42,321 nucleotides of DNA from Pseudomonadota bacterium (GCA_022571365.1 JACZXZ010000013.1:1-42321); one strand, 5' to 3'; positions 20,376 through 29,226 are shown, counted from the stretch's first letter. Numbers and translations are program-made. The notes: generated by a model from the sequence alone, not told the origin.

Positions 20376-20885
20376 TCAGCCCGGGGTGATTCCCTCGAGG
20401 GCCGCGCGGTAGGCATTGGCCGCGGCCTCGCCGAAACAGACGAAGATCACCTGTTCGATTTCCGGGGCGCCGGCGAGGAAGCCGGCCACCGTTTCGACCG
20501 CGATACGGGCGGCCCGGTCCATGGGAAACCGATAGGCGCCCGTGCTGATTGACGGGAACGCGATGGTAGAGACCCCGTGTTCGCGGCCGAGCGCGAGGGA
20601 GTTCCGGTAGCAGCTCGCCAGGAGCCCGTCCTCGCCCCGGCCGCCGCCGCTCCACACCGGACCGACGGTGTGAATGACCCACTTGGCCGGCAACCGGTAG
20701 CCCTTGGTGATCCGCGCCTCGCCGGTGGGACAGCCGCCGATGGTGCGGCATTCCTCCTTGAGCTCCGGGCCGGCGGCCCGATGGATGGCGCCGTCCACCC
20801 CGCCACCGCCCAAGAGCGTGGTGTTCGCCGCGTTGACGATGGCGCCGACCTGGCTCTTGGTGATGTCCCCTTCGGCCACGGTCAT
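20376..20885 (-). CDS. Macro-domain protein (O-acetyl-ADP-ribose deacetylase type)
   Basis: The 169-residue protein is a single macro domain that binds ADP-ribose and, in the closest characterised members, hydrolyses O-acetyl-ADP-ribose. [33 protein letters not shown] and [11 protein letters not shown] supply the ADP-ribose pocket. The ATG at 20885 is chosen because the domain begins at once; an in-frame GTG at 20897 would add four residues. It converges on phoB and lies downstream of ald on the same strand, beyond a direct repeat. It may act on tRNA-splicing, RNA or ADP-ribosylation products; this is not resolved by sequence. Confidence 0.92.
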   Translation of the reverse strand: MTVAEGDITKSQVGAIVNAANTTLLGGGGVDGAIHRAAGPELKEECRTIGGCPTGEARITKGYRLPAKWVIHTVGPVWSGGGRGEDGLLASCYRNSLALGREHGVSTIAFPSISTGAYRFPMDRAARIAVETVAGFLAGAPEIEQVIFVCFGEAAANAYRAALEGITPG

Positions 20886-20899
20886 GCGCTCGAGCACGT

Positions 20900-20958
20900 C
20901 CTGGCTCGTTTTGACCCGCCCGCCCCTTACCTGGCTCGTTTTGACCCGCCCGCCCCTT
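20900..20958. repeat. Two 29-nt direct repeats
   Basis: Identical 29-nt copies at 20900-20928 and 20930-20958, one base apart, each begin CCTGGCTCGTTTTGACC and end CGCCCCTT. They fill most of the 88-bp gap between ald and the macro-domain gene. Their role is unknown; they may be a recent local duplication. Confidence 0.93.
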
Positions 20959-20973
20959 GGCGCGCGCCGTCGC

Positions 20974-22092
20974 TCAAGCCGCGAGGGCTTCGGTCGGCGG
21001 CTGGTAGTCGTGGCCCAGATCGCGGGCTACCGCCTCGTAGGTGATGCGACCGCGATGGACATTGAGGCCGGCCAAGAGGTGGCGATCCTTGGCCATGGCC
21101 TTCTCGTGGCCCAAATCCGCGAGGGCGAGGGCGAATCGCAGGGTGGCGTTGTTGAGGGCGAAGGTCGAGGTGCGCGGCACCGCCCCCGGCATGTTGGTGA
21201 CGCAGTAATGAACGACACCCTCCTCCACATAGACGGGATCGGCATGGGTGGTCGCTCGGCTGGTCTCGAAGCAGCCGCCCTGGTCGATCGAAACATCGAC
21301 GATCACCGATCCCGGCCGCATGCGGCCGACCATCTCCCGAGTCACGAGCTTCGGTGCGGCGGCGCCCGTGACCAGCACGCCGCCGACCACCAGATCGGCA
21401 TCGAGGACGTAACGCTCCACCGTCTCGGCATTCGACTGGACGGTGTTGATCATCGCACCAAACAGGAGATCCAGCTCCCGCAAGCGGCCCGCCGTCCTGC
21501 TCAGGACGGTGACCTGGGCGCCGAGGCCGATGGCCATGCGCGCCGCCTCGGTGCCGACCACGCCGGCGCCGAGCACCGCGACCTTGCCGGCGGCCACGCC
21601 GGGCACGCCGCCGAGCAGGACGCCGGCGCCGCCCTGTTCCTTCTCCAGATAGTGAGCGCCGGCCTGGATCGACATGCGTCCGGCCACCGCGCTCATCGGC
21701 GCCAAGAGGGGCAGGCCGCCACGATCATCGGTCACGGTTTCATAGGCGATGGCGACGGCGCCGGACTCCATCAGCCCCTTGGCTTGTTCGGGATCGGCGG
21801 CGAGGTGAAGGTAGGTGAACAGCACCTGGCCCTCGCGCAGCATCTTGCACTCCTGGGGCAGCGGTTCCTTCACCTTGACGATCATATCCGCCTTGGCAAA
21901 AACCTCCTCGGCGGTGTCGACCACGGCGGCCCCGATCGCCCGGTAATCCTCGTCACTGAACCCGATGCCTTGTCCGGCGCTGCCTTCGATCATCACCTCG
22001 TGACCGTGATCGACGAACTCGCGCACGCTAGCCGGCACCAGGCCGACCCGATATTCGTGGGTCTTGATCTCCTTGGGCACTCCAATCAGCAT
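20974..22092 (-). CDS. ald: Alanine dehydrogenase
   Basis: The 372-residue enzyme interconverts L-alanine and pyruvate plus ammonium with NAD. Residues IGVPKEIK (3-10) and the loop LFTYLHLA near 94 hold catalytic Lys and His. The Rossmann fold shows [20 protein letters not shown] near 172. Length and end-to-end motif order match the Ald family; this separates it from the related transhydrogenase alpha subunit, which is longer. The start is ATG at 22092. The gene stands between the macro-domain gene and the permease gene on the same strand with gaps of 88 and 165 bp. Confidence 0.96.
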   Translation of the reverse strand: MLIGVPKEIKTHEYRVGLVPASVREFVDHGHEVMIEGSAGQGIGFSDEDYRAIGAAVVDTAEEVFAKADMIVKVKEPLPQECKMLREGQVLFTYLHLAADPEQAKGLMESGAVAIAYETVTDDRGGLPLLAPMSAVAGRMSIQAGAHYLEKEQGGAGVLLGGVPGVAAGKVAVLGAGVVGTEAARMAIGLGAQVTVLSRTAGRLRELDLLFGAMINTVQSNAETVERYVLDADLVVGGVLVTGAAAPKLVTREMVGRMRPGSVIVDVSIDQGGCFETSRATTHADPVYVEEGVVHYCVTNMPGAVPRTSTFALNNATLRFALALADLGHEKAMAKDRHLLAGLNVHRGRITYEAVARDLGHDYQPPTEALAA

Positions 22093-22257
22093 GGTTTCGT
22101 CCTTTTTATAACCTGCGGGTAATAGTCACCGTCTCCGGTCGCGCAGCCCGACCGGGCGCCAAGAATGGCGTGGCCCGCGATTTGGGTCAACAGGCTTTCA
22201 TCGGCCCATACCGGGCTTCCCCTCGCCGGCCCCGCGGGGCGCCGCCAGGCCAGCCCG

Positions 22258-23628
22258 TCAACGGGGCTCAGCAGCAGCCACGGGGGGTGCGTCGGCGTTG
22301 GCTCGGCGCATGAGGAAGAGCAAGAGAAAGATAGCCGGCAGGGCCGCGAGAGCGGTGTAAAGGAAGAAATCAACATAACCTGCCGCGTCGACGACCACGC
22401 CCGAGAAGCCGCCGAGAAACCTGCCCGGCAGACTCATCAGCGAGCTGAACAGGGCGTATTGGGTGGCCGTGTAGGCAACATTACACAGGCTCGACAGGTA
22501 GGCGATGAAAACCGTCCCGGCGAACCCGCTGGTCAAATTATCGGCGCTGATCGCGACTATGAAAAAGCCGAGGTCGGGGCCGGTCTTCGCCATGATCGCG
22601 AAAAGCAGATTGGTGAGGCCCGCCAGGACCCCTCCCAGCAGCAATGGCCGCATGATCCCGAAGCGCACCACCGCAACGCCGCCCAGGATCGCGCCGGCGA
22701 TGGTCATGAAGACGCCATAGATCTTGGTGACGCTGGCGATCTCGCTCTTGGAGAAGCCCAGGTCGATGTAGAAGGGATAGGCCATGACGCCCAGGGTGAT
22801 GTCGGTCAGACGGTAGAGGCTGATGAAGGCCAGGATGACGAGCGCCATAAGGCCGTTGCGCGCAAAGAAATCGACGAAGGGGCCGACCACCGCGCCTAGA
22901 AACCAGCCTATTAAGGCCCGCCCGCGCCGGGACAGATGGGCGTATTTTTCCATGGCCCGAACGACCCGTTCCTCGCGCATAACAGTCGATGGGTCGAAGG
23001 CCACCTGGGGCTCGCTGATCACCAGGACGGTCACGATGCCGACCAGCATAAGAGCCGCCATGGTCACATAGGCCGCCGGCCAGGAGACGAAATCGGCGAT
23101 GTAAAGCGCCCCCGCCCCCGCGACCATCAGCGCCATGCGGTAGCCGAAGTTGTAGGCCGCGGCCATGGCACCTTGCAGCTCCTTGCGGACCGCCTCGATG
23201 CGGTAGGCGTCGATCGAGATGTCCTGGGTCGCGGAGGAAAAGGCGACCACCAACGCGAAGGCCGCGATGGTGAGAATATGCCCGGCCGGGTCGGTGGAGG
23301 CGATGCCGAGCAGGCCGAGGACGACGCCCATCTGCGCCAGCAACATCCAACCCCGCCGCCGGCCCAATAGACGGGTGAGCAGGGGTAGCGGGACCCGGTC
23401 GATCACGGGCGCCCACAACACCTTGATCGAATAGGTGATGCCGACCCAGCTCAAGAACCCGATGACGCTGAGGCTGATCTCCGCCTCGCGCAGCCAAGCC
23501 GAGAGCGTGATAAAGACCAAGCCATAGGGCAGCCCGGCCGCAAAGCCGAGAAACACCATGCCCACCACCCGCGGATGGCGGTAGGCCAAGAGGGCTTCGC
23601 CCCAGGTCTCGTTGAATTTCGAAGACAA
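22258..23628 (-). CDS. ampG: AmpG-like major facilitator permease
   Basis: The 456-residue membrane protein has about 12 helices and motifs of the AmpG muropeptide permease group: GFAAGLPYGLVFITLSAWLR in helix 1, the loop WAPVIDR, SSATQDISIDAYRIE in helix 4-5, and ALFSSLMSLPGRFLGG near the end. AmpG imports anhydromuropeptides for wall recycling. The start is TTG at 23628, as no ATG fits before the first helix; the gap to the upstream kinase stop is 13 nt, so they are probably one transcript. A general MFS role for an acetyl-CoA or peptide substrate is the main alternative. Confidence 0.88.
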   Translation of the reverse strand: MSSKFNETWGEALLAYRHPRVVGMVFLGFAAGLPYGLVFITLSAWLREAEISLSVIGFLSWVGITYSIKVLWAPVIDRVPLPLLTRLLGRRRGWMLLAQMGVVLGLLGIASTDPAGHILTIAAFALVVAFSSATQDISIDAYRIEAVRKELQGAMAAAYNFGYRMALMVAGAGALYIADFVSWPAAYVTMAALMLVGIVTVLVISEPQVAFDPSTVMREERVVRAMEKYAHLSRRGRALIGWFLGAVVGPFVDFFARNGLMALVILAFISLYRLTDITLGVMAYPFYIDLGFSKSEIASVTKIYGVFMTIAGAILGGVAVVRFGIMRPLLLGGVLAGLTNLLFAIMAKTGPDLGFFIVAISADNLTSGFAGTVFIAYLSSLCNVAYTATQYALFSSLMSLPGRFLGGFSGVVVDAAGYVDFFLYTALAALPAIFLLLFLMRRANADAPPVAAAEPR

Positions 23629-23641
23629 GGCGATGGCGCGC

Positions 23642-24649
23642 TTACCCCAGCTTTTTCTTGACCAGCGCGGCCAGCGGGGTCTCGGGCCGGGCGCCGATAT
23701 GGCCGATCACCTCGGCCGCGGCGATGCCGCCCATGCGGCCCGAGGTCGCCAGGTCATGGCCATGGGTGAGCCCATAGAGAAAGCCCGCGGCGTAAAGATC
23801 GCCGGCGCCGGTGGTGTCGACCACCGCCTCCACCGGCTCGGCCTCCAATACGTGGAACTCCTCGGCCGACAGAACGACCGAGCCTTTCTCGCTGCGGGTC
23901 AGCGCGGCGATCTCGCAGCGGCCGCGGACCTGCCGGAGCGCCGACTCGAAGTCCGCCACCTGGTAGAGCGAGGTGATCTCCGCCTCGTTGGCAAACAGGA
24001 TATCCACATGGTGGTTGACGAGGTCGACGAACTCGGCCCGGTGACGCTCGACGCACAATGGATCGGAAAGGGTGAGCGCCACCTTGCGACCGGCTTCGTG
24101 CGCGATCCGGGCGGCCTTGAGGAACGCCTCCTTGGCCCGCGGCGGATCCCACAGATAACCCTCGAGATAGGTGATCCGGGCCCGGCCTATGGTGGCGGGG
24201 TCGATGTCTTCGGGCCCGAGTTCGGCGCTGGCGCCGAGATAGGTCTGCAACGTGCGCAGGGCGTCGGGCGTGACCAGGACCAGGCAGCGGGCGGTGGATG
24301 GACCGTCGGCGGCCGGGGGCGTGTCGAAGGCGACGCCAACGACGTGGATGTCGCGACGGAAGACTCGGCCCAGCTGGTCGTCCTTGACCTTGCCGATATA
24401 GGCGCCCGTGCCGCCGAGCGAGGCAATCCCGGCCATGGTGTTGGCCGCCGATCCCCCGGAGCATTCGACCGCCGGTCCCACGCACGCGTAGAGCCGGTCG
24501 GCGGCCTCGGCGTCGATGAGCGTCATCGCACCCTTGGCAAGCCCGCGCTCGATGAGGAACGCGTCGTCGGTATGGCTCAGGACGTCGACGATGGCATTCC
24601 CGATGCCGACCACGTCCAACGAAGCCGCGTCCGGAGGGACACTTGCCAT
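23642..24649 (-). CDS. PfkB-family sugar/adenosine kinase
   Basis: The 335-residue enzyme belongs to the ribokinase/PfkB family and is close to bacterial adenosine kinase-like proteins. The N-terminal GIGNAIVDVL, the substrate-site GGSAANTMAGIASLGG, and the C-terminal VDTTGAGDLYAAGFLYG with catalytic Asp in GAGD are all present. Length fits the group. It is followed closely by the AmpG-like gene. Whether it takes adenosine, inosine/guanosine or a sugar cannot be decided from the sequence alone; adenosine is favoured by overall similarity. Confidence 0.88.
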   Translation of the reverse strand: MASVPPDAASLDVVGIGNAIVDVLSHTDDAFLIERGLAKGAMTLIDAEAADRLYACVGPAVECSGGSAANTMAGIASLGGTGAYIGKVKDDQLGRVFRRDIHVVGVAFDTPPAADGPSTARCLVLVTPDALRTLQTYLGASAELGPEDIDPATIGRARITYLEGYLWDPPRAKEAFLKAARIAHEAGRKVALTLSDPLCVERHRAEFVDLVNHHVDILFANEAEITSLYQVADFESALRQVRGRCEIAALTRSEKGSVVLSAEEFHVLEAEPVEAVVDTTGAGDLYAAGFLYGLTHGHDLATSGRMGGIAAAEVIGHIGARPETPLAALVKKKLG

Positions 24650-24797
24650 GCCTCAAAACCTCCCGCCCCAAGGCTCGAAACGCCCGCGGCAGTATAGCCG
24701 GGCGAAGCGCCGACACAACGCCGCGGCCCACGGCCCGGACCGCGGCCGTCACGGCCGATCGGGAGAGCCGAGGCTTATCCTCTCGGGCACCGAAAGA

Positions 24798-25442
24798 TCA
24801 TACCGTGGTCTTGGCCCCGTACGCGCACAGCTCGCTGACCACGCAGTTGGGGCAGTCCGGCTTCCTTGCCTTGCATACGTGACGACCGTGCAGGATCAGC
24901 CAGTGGTGGGCGTGGGGCTTGTAGGAGGCCGGCACGATCGCCTCCAACCGGTCCGCCACCGCCTCGGGCGTCTTGCCCGTCTTGCCGCGCGCGAGGCCGG
25001 TCCGATTGGCAAGGCGGAAGATATGCGTGTCGACCGCGATGGCGGGATATCCAAAGGCGTCATTCAAGACGATGCTCGCGGTCTTGCGGCCGACGCCAGG
25101 CAGCGCCTCGAGCGCCGCGCGGCGGTCCGGCACGCTCCCCTGATGTTCCTTGACCAGGATTTCGCTCAGGCGAATGATGTTCCTGGCCTTCGTGTTGTAG
25201 AGGCCGATGGTGCGAATGCAGTCCTTGAGCCGCGCTTCGCCGAGGGCGAGCATCTTCTCAGGGGTGTCGGCAAGCTTGAATAGGGCGTCGGTTGCCTTGT
25301 TGACGCCCACATCGGTCGCCTGGGCCGACAGCACCACCGCCACCAGGAGGGTATAGGGATTAAGGTAGTCGAGCTCGCCGCGAGGCTCTGGATTGTCGGT
25401 GGCAAGCCGACGGAAGAATTCAGCAATGTCGGCTTTCCTCAT
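24798..25442 (-). CDS. nth: Endonuclease III
   Basis: The 214-residue DNA glycosylase/AP lyase removes oxidised pyrimidines. The helix-hairpin-helix LPGVGRKTAS contains catalytic Lys120, Asp138 lies in VDTHIFR, and the C-terminal 4Fe-4S loop CKARKPDCPNCVVSELC has the family C-x6-C-x2-C-x5-C spacing. The start is ATG at 25442. A 148-bp gap lies between it and the kinase gene. The accessory segment begins just beyond its start. Confidence 0.97.
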   Translation of the reverse strand: MRKADIAEFFRRLATDNPEPRGELDYLNPYTLLVAVVLSAQATDVGVNKATDALFKLADTPEKMLALGEARLKDCIRTIGLYNTKARNIIRLSEILVKEHQGSVPDRRAALEALPGVGRKTASIVLNDAFGYPAIAVDTHIFRLANRTGLARGKTGKTPEAVADRLEAIVPASYKPHAHHWLILHGRHVCKARKPDCPNCVVSELCAYGAKTTV

Positions 25443-25490
25443 GGGCCGAATGTAGCCCCCCTAGAGGCCGGAGACAAACCCCCCATCGCC

Positions 25491-25527
25491 GGCCGCGAGG
25501 ACCGCTCGGCGGGTAGTGTCTCAGTTT
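25491..25527 (+). repeat. Left arm of interrupted inverted repeat bounding the accessory segment
   Basis: GGCCGCGAGGA (25491-25501), then a 12-nt insert, then TAGTGTCTCAGTTT (25514-25527). Both blocks recur in reverse complement, without the insert, at 27888-27912. Confidence 0.88.
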
Positions 25528-25533
25528 GACGAA

Positions 25534-25566
25534 GGTCCGCTCATAGCCAGGAGGGGACGTTCGAGC
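25534..25566 (+). repeat. Dispersed repeat copy (GTCCGCT family)
   Basis: GTCCGCTCATAGCCAGGAGG followed by GGACGTTC. The 26 nt at 25539-25564 are identical to 26464-26489. Confidence 0.75.
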
Positions 25567-25693
25567 ACTCCCCTGACAACGGCTGAAAAATCGCAAATTC
25601 TGTAGTGGACAGAATAAATGCGAGGGATAATCGGTCACAGTCGTTAATCTGGGTGGTCATCCCACAATCACGGCGAAAGAAGGAAGCAATCTC

Positions 25694-26299
25694 ATGGAAA
25701 CAGTGGTGGTTTCAGCCGGTGAGGGGCGTGCATTTTGCGTCAACGACGGCCAACGGATTCGCATTATCACGCCCAAGGGCCAGCAGTCAGCCGACTTCTT
25801 CGCATGCCGCGCCAACGATACCAGCGAGTGGCTGTCGCCGCCGCATACATGGATGCCGACGCGTTCGCTGCACCCGCGGGTGGGCGATACCTTTCTCAGC
25901 CGCTTGCGCCAACCGATGCTCGATTTCGTCGAGGACGGCGCCAACGGCATTCACGATTTCATAATCGCGCCCTGCGACGCGATCCGTTACCAGCAGTTCG
26001 GCGTCGAGGGGCATCACAGGAGCTGCGCCGAGAACCTCGAGATCGCCATGCGTGAGCTCGGCCACGAGATCAACGTGGCTCCTCTCGCGGTTAACCTTTT
26101 CACCAACACGGTGGTGGAGGACGGCTTCATGTTCAGCACGCCGCGGACGCCCGTGGTCCAGCCGGGCGGCTACGTCGTGCTCGAGGCCCGTATGGACCTC
26201 ATTTGCGTCGTTTCCTCCTGTCCCTACGATCTCGAGGGACCCGGCTGGGCGATTAACGCGCCGGGCGGACCGACCGAGATCGTCGTCGAGCTGCCCTGA
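25694..26299 (+). CDS. DUF1989 protein, related to urea-carboxylase-associated proteins
   Basis: The 201-residue protein matches the DUF1989 family. Family traits include the opening with RIRIITPKGQQSADFFA, GHHRSCAENLEIA, and a late Cys motif SSCPYDL. Relatives are found beside urea carboxylase/allophanate hydrolase genes, but none is here. No signal peptide or membrane segment is seen, so it is likely cytoplasmic. The ATG at 25694 follows AAGGAAG. It is the first of two intact genes in the segment bounded by inverted repeats. Function cannot be given beyond the family link. Confidence 0.82.
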   Translation: METVVVSAGEGRAFCVNDGQRIRIITPKGQQSADFFACRANDTSEWLSPPHTWMPTRSLHPRVGDTFLSRLRQPMLDFVEDGANGIHDFIIAPCDAIRYQQFGVEGHHRSCAENLEIAMRELGHEINVAPLAVNLFTNTVVEDGFMFSTPRTPVVQPGGYVVLEARMDLICVVSSCPYDLEGPGWAINAPGGPTEIVVELP

Positions 26300-26642
26300 G
26301 CGCGGCGATCTCCGGGGTTCACACCCGCTTGAGGACCATTATCGGCAGGCGTCCAGCGCCACGAACGTCCGTTCAGGGTCACGAGCGGATATTCGACGCC
26401 ACAGCAAATAGAGTCCGCTAGTAGCCATCAGCGGACATTTGGGCGGGTCGCGGCGCAATGTCAGCTCATAGCCAGGAGGGGACGTTCGACAACCGTCCAC
26501 AGTGGCCTTCGACAGCCGAATCTACTACCGTTTTCGGCCAGCTCGAGGTGCTATCCGGGAAATCTCGGTTTATACGACAAGTCAATTCGTTCCTGTCGGT
26601 ATACTGGCACCCGTCCGGAAAGAGGGTTCGAAGGCTGGAACC
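26300..26642. repeat. Cluster of three dispersed repeat copies between two accessory genes
   Basis: Copies lie at 26364-26395 (AACGTCCGTTCAGGGTCACG and on), 26413-26436 (GTCCGCT ... AGCGGAC) and 26464-26489 (26 nt identical to 25539-25564). No gene was found in this 343-bp gap; an apparent frame from 26502 is only the upstream extension of the next gene. Confidence 0.72.
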
Positions 26643-27485
26643 ATGACGGAGACAATTCTCGCGAACGAACCGGCGATCCGCCTGGTCTTCTTCCTCGGGA
26701 TCTTCGCTCTCATGGTCCTCTGGGAATTCGTGACGCCGCGCAGGGAGCGGTCCGTGTCCCGCTGGATCCGCTGGCCAAGCAATCTCGGCATCGTCGCGTT
26801 CAACACGCTGCTCTTGCGTATCCTGGTCCCCGTGGCGGCCGTCGGTCTGGCGGTCCTGAGCGAGGAGAGGGGCTGGGGGCTGTTGAACGCGTTTTCCCTG
26901 CCCTCTTTGCTCGCCATTGTTCTGTCCGTGGTGTTGCTCGACCTCGCCATCTATCTGCAGCATGTCATGTTCCATGCCGTGCCCGCCCTCTGGCGGCTGC
27001 ACCGGATGCACCACGCCGATCTCGATTTCGACGTCACGACCGGCGCCCGTTTCCACCCGGTCGAAATCCTTTTGTCGATGGGCATCAAGTTGGCGGTCGT
27101 GGCGGCCCTCGGTCCGCCGGCCGTGGCGGTGCTGATCTTCGAGGTGCTGCTCAACGCCACCTCGATGTTCAACCATGGCAACGTCCGCATCGCGCCGAAG
27201 GTCGACGGCGTTCTGCGCTGCTTCGTCGTCACGCCGGACATGCACCGCGTCCACCATTCGATCCTGCCCCGCGAAACCAACAGCAATTTCGGCTTCAACC
27301 TGCCCTGGTGGGACCGCCTGTTCGGAACCTACACCGCCCAGCCCGCGGATGGGCACGGCGGCATGACCATCGGAATCGAGCAGTTCCGCGCCCCCCGCGA
27401 CCTGTGGCTCGACCGCATGCTGCTTCAGCCCTTCCTCGGCGAGGTCGGGGACTACCCGATCAACCGGCGCGGCGACAGCCGGTGA
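26643..27485 (+). CDS. Sterol desaturase / fatty-acid hydroxylase family membrane protein
   Basis: The 280-residue protein has several hydrophobic helices and the histidine clusters that bind the di-iron centre of this superfamily: HVMFH (107-111), HRMHH (120-124), NHG near 178 and HRVHH near 201. These enzymes hydroxylate or desaturate lipids in the inner membrane. ATG 26643 is chosen because it begins just before the first helix; the frame is open back to 26502, but that part lacks any family similarity. It follows the DUF1989 gene across a cluster of short repeats. The substrate is unknown. Confidence 0.88.
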   Translation: MTETILANEPAIRLVFFLGIFALMVLWEFVTPRRERSVSRWIRWPSNLGIVAFNTLLLRILVPVAAVGLAVLSEERGWGLLNAFSLPSLLAIVLSVVLLDLAIYLQHVMFHAVPALWRLHRMHHADLDFDVTTGARFHPVEILLSMGIKLAVVAALGPPAVAVLIFEVLLNATSMFNHGNVRIAPKVDGVLRCFVVTPDMHRVHHSILPRETNSNFGFNLPWWDRLFGTYTAQPADGHGGMTIGIEQFRAPRDLWLDRMLLQPFLGEVGDYPINRRGDSR

Positions 27486-27828
27486 CGACGAACATCGCCG
27501 GGCGCGCCAAAGCGCCCGGCGGTCACGACGACGCCTCTGCGGCCTGAGCTTCTGTTCCCTGTCCCCCGGACGGGCTATGGTCTCCGGCCCGGGCGGCGGC
27601 GCCCGGGCGCGCGAGCCCGACAGCCGGCCCGGCAGCGGGTCCGACGGCGCTCGCGGCTTCCGGAGGTCGGTTGGCCCATGTCCAAGCTTGGAGGGAAAAG
27701 CCGATTTAGGAACGAGAACGAATCCGAGTTAAGAACTTCACTGACGCTCGTTGCGAATTAGAACGGATAATCCGAAACAATAGATCGTTCACAACCGTCA
27801 GGAAATCTGACGACCACACGGCGACAGA

Positions 27829-27860
27829 AATGTCCGCTTCGGGCCATCAGCGGACGTTCC
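27829..27860 (+). repeat. Dispersed repeat copy with hairpin (GTCCGCT/AGCGGAC)
   Basis: GTCCGCT at 27832-27838 pairs with AGCGGAC at 27849-27855. Flanking AAT and GTT also match other copies. Confidence 0.75.
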
Positions 27861-27887
27861 TGAGACCCACCCATCACCGACAAGCTG

Positions 27888-27912
27888 AAACTGAGACACT
27901 ATCCTCGCGGCC
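27888..27912 (-). repeat. Right arm of the inverted repeat bounding the accessory segment
   Basis: AAACTGAGACACTA (27888-27901) followed directly by TCCTCGCGGCC (27902-27912), the exact reverse complement of the two blocks of the left arm. Confidence 0.88.
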
Positions 27913-27957
27913 GAGCCGCCGCCTTGAGCCCGGCCCCTTCCTATGACGGGGCCATGA

Positions 27958-28116
27958 GCGCCGACCGCGAACGCCGAACACCCGGGCCGGCTCACTCTCT
28001 CCGCTCACGGGAAGCCGGTGTCGATCGGAGCCTTCCTCACCCCGGCAGAGCGCCGCGAGGTAGCGGAAGCGCTGCGCGTGGCACTGGCGCGCTATCGGCA
28101 AAGGCCGCAATCCTGA
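27958..28116 (+). pseudogene. 3' remnant of a DUF2244 gene
   Basis: A 52-residue frame ending at TGA 28114-28116 reads GRLTLSAHGKPVSIGAFLTP and on through ERREVAEALRVALARY, which looks like the C-terminal third of DUF2244 membrane-associated proteins. An in-frame TGA stands directly before it at 27955-27957, and no start or N-terminal helices are present. The right inverted-repeat arm lies 45 nt upstream. I read it as the tail left when the accessory segment displaced the 5' part. The family call rests on recall of the conserved tail and should be checked. Confidence 0.62.
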
Positions 28117-28148
28117 TGGCCACCGGGCCCGGAGGGCGCCAGCGGAGT

Positions 28149-28958
28149 CTATGACGCCGCCGTCAATCCGAGCACATCCTTCATGCTGTACAGGCCCGGG
28201 GGTTTGCCGCGAGCCCACAGCGCCGCGCGCACCGCGCCCTGGGCATAGACCCGCCGGTCGGCCGCCTTGTGGCTGAGTTCCAGGCGCTCGCCCTGGCCGG
28301 CGAAGATCACGGTGTGATCGCCGACCACATCGCCGCCCCTCAATGCGGCGAAGCCGATGTCGCCCCGCCGCCGGGGGCCGTCGCGGTGGCGCTGGGCGAT
28401 CTCGTCGAAGTCGGCGCCGCGGCCCGCGGCCGCCGCCCGGCCAAGGCCCAACGCCGTGCCCGAAGGCGCGTCGAGCTTGTGGCGGTGATGCATCTCGACG
28501 ATCTCGATGTCGTAGCCGTCATCGAGCGTGCGCGCGACCTGCTCGACGAGCACCATCAGAAGGTTGATGCCGATGCTCATGTTGGGAGCCCGGACGACGG
28601 CGGTGTGGCGCGCCGCCTCGCTCAGCGCTTCCTCCTGCTCCGCATTCAGACCCGTGGTGCCGATGACGTGAATGGTCGTGTCCCGGGCCGCGAGCGCGGC
28701 GTGCTCAACGGCCGCGGCCGGGGTGGTAAAATCGAGCACGGCGTCAGCCTGAGCGAACAGAACCGCCGGGTCGCCGCCGACCGCGACGCCTAACGGTTCA
28801 AGCCCGGCGACCTCGCCCAGGTCGCGGCCAATCTCCTCGCGACCCGGCTCTTCGGTGCCGCCGGTGAGACGGCAGCCCTCTGTCCCGGCGACCTCCCGCA
28901 CCAGCATCCGCCCCATGCGTCCGGCGCAGCCGGCGACCCCGATTCTCATCTCCGCCAT
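28149..28958 (-). CDS. dapB: 4-hydroxy-tetrahydrodipicolinate reductase
   Basis: This lysine/diaminopimelate pathway enzyme has about 269 residues from ATG 28958. The dinucleotide-binding GVAGCAGRMGRML is at the N terminus, VIGTTGL and APNMSIGINLLM follow, and the catalytic EMHHRHKLDAPSGTALGLG motif lies mid-protein with His and Lys for hydride transfer and substrate binding. An in-frame TTG at 28967 or ATG at 28949 are other possible starts. It is downstream of dnaJ on the same strand with a 260-bp gap. Confidence 0.96.
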   Translation of the reverse strand: MAEMRIGVAGCAGRMGRMLVREVAGTEGCRLTGGTEEPGREEIGRDLGEVAGLEPLGVAVGGDPAVLFAQADAVLDFTTPAAAVEHAALAARDTTIHVIGTTGLNAEQEEALSEAARHTAVVRAPNMSIGINLLMVLVEQVARTLDDGYDIEIVEMHHRHKLDAPSGTALGLGRAAAAGRGADFDEIAQRHRDGPRRRGDIGFAALRGGDVVGDHTVIFAGQGERLELSHKAADRRVYAQGAVRAALWARGKPPGLYSMKDVLGLTAAS

Positions 28959-28967
28959 GTTCCTCAA

Positions 28968-29226
28968 GCCCTACTACCTGCTGACATTCGCCCGGCGGGA
29001 TTTAACCACAGGGACTCACCTGGGCGGAGAAAAAAGAGGCGTCGGGGATGAGATGGACCGATGATAATGCCTGGGGGGCGGCGGGGGCGGCGCACGCCGA
29101 GGTGGGCCGTGTTTGGCCTGAGGGATCGATCGGAATGTCGGGAAACCGTTGGGATGGGCTGGAATGGGCTGGAATGGGCCCGGTGCGCCGAGCCCTTCGG
29201 ATCTCGCTGGCGGCCTCAGCCGCGGT
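28968..29226. other. Intergenic gap between dnaJ and dapB with a short imperfect repeat
   Basis: No gene was seen. A triple run of GGGCTGGAAT-like decamers lies near 29150-29178. No T-rich terminator was recognised on either strand. Confidence 0.4.

Larger units (their letters stand above)
27486..27957. other. Gene-free stretch with hairpins and a dispersed repeat
   Basis: No gene is supported. A perfect 10-bp hairpin lies at 27496-27521 (CGCCGGGCGC, loop GCCAAA, GCGCCCGGCG) and a GC palindrome at 27587-27608, neither with a T tract. About 27690-27830 is clearly more AT-rich than its surroundings. A dispersed repeat copy and the right inverted-repeat arm follow. Confidence 0.5.

Noticed and set aside
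22538-23497. 319-codon minus-strand frame overlapping ampG in another frame
   Set aside because: Shadow of the permease gene; composition rich in Arg, Gly and His with no membrane segments.
27496-27521. 10-bp hairpin as a terminator of the desaturase gene
   Set aside because: No T tract follows; kept only as a note in the gene-free stretch.
27924-28154. 76-codon plus-strand frame next to dapB
   Set aside because: A different frame over the same DNA gives the DUF2244-like tail; this one has no recognisable features.
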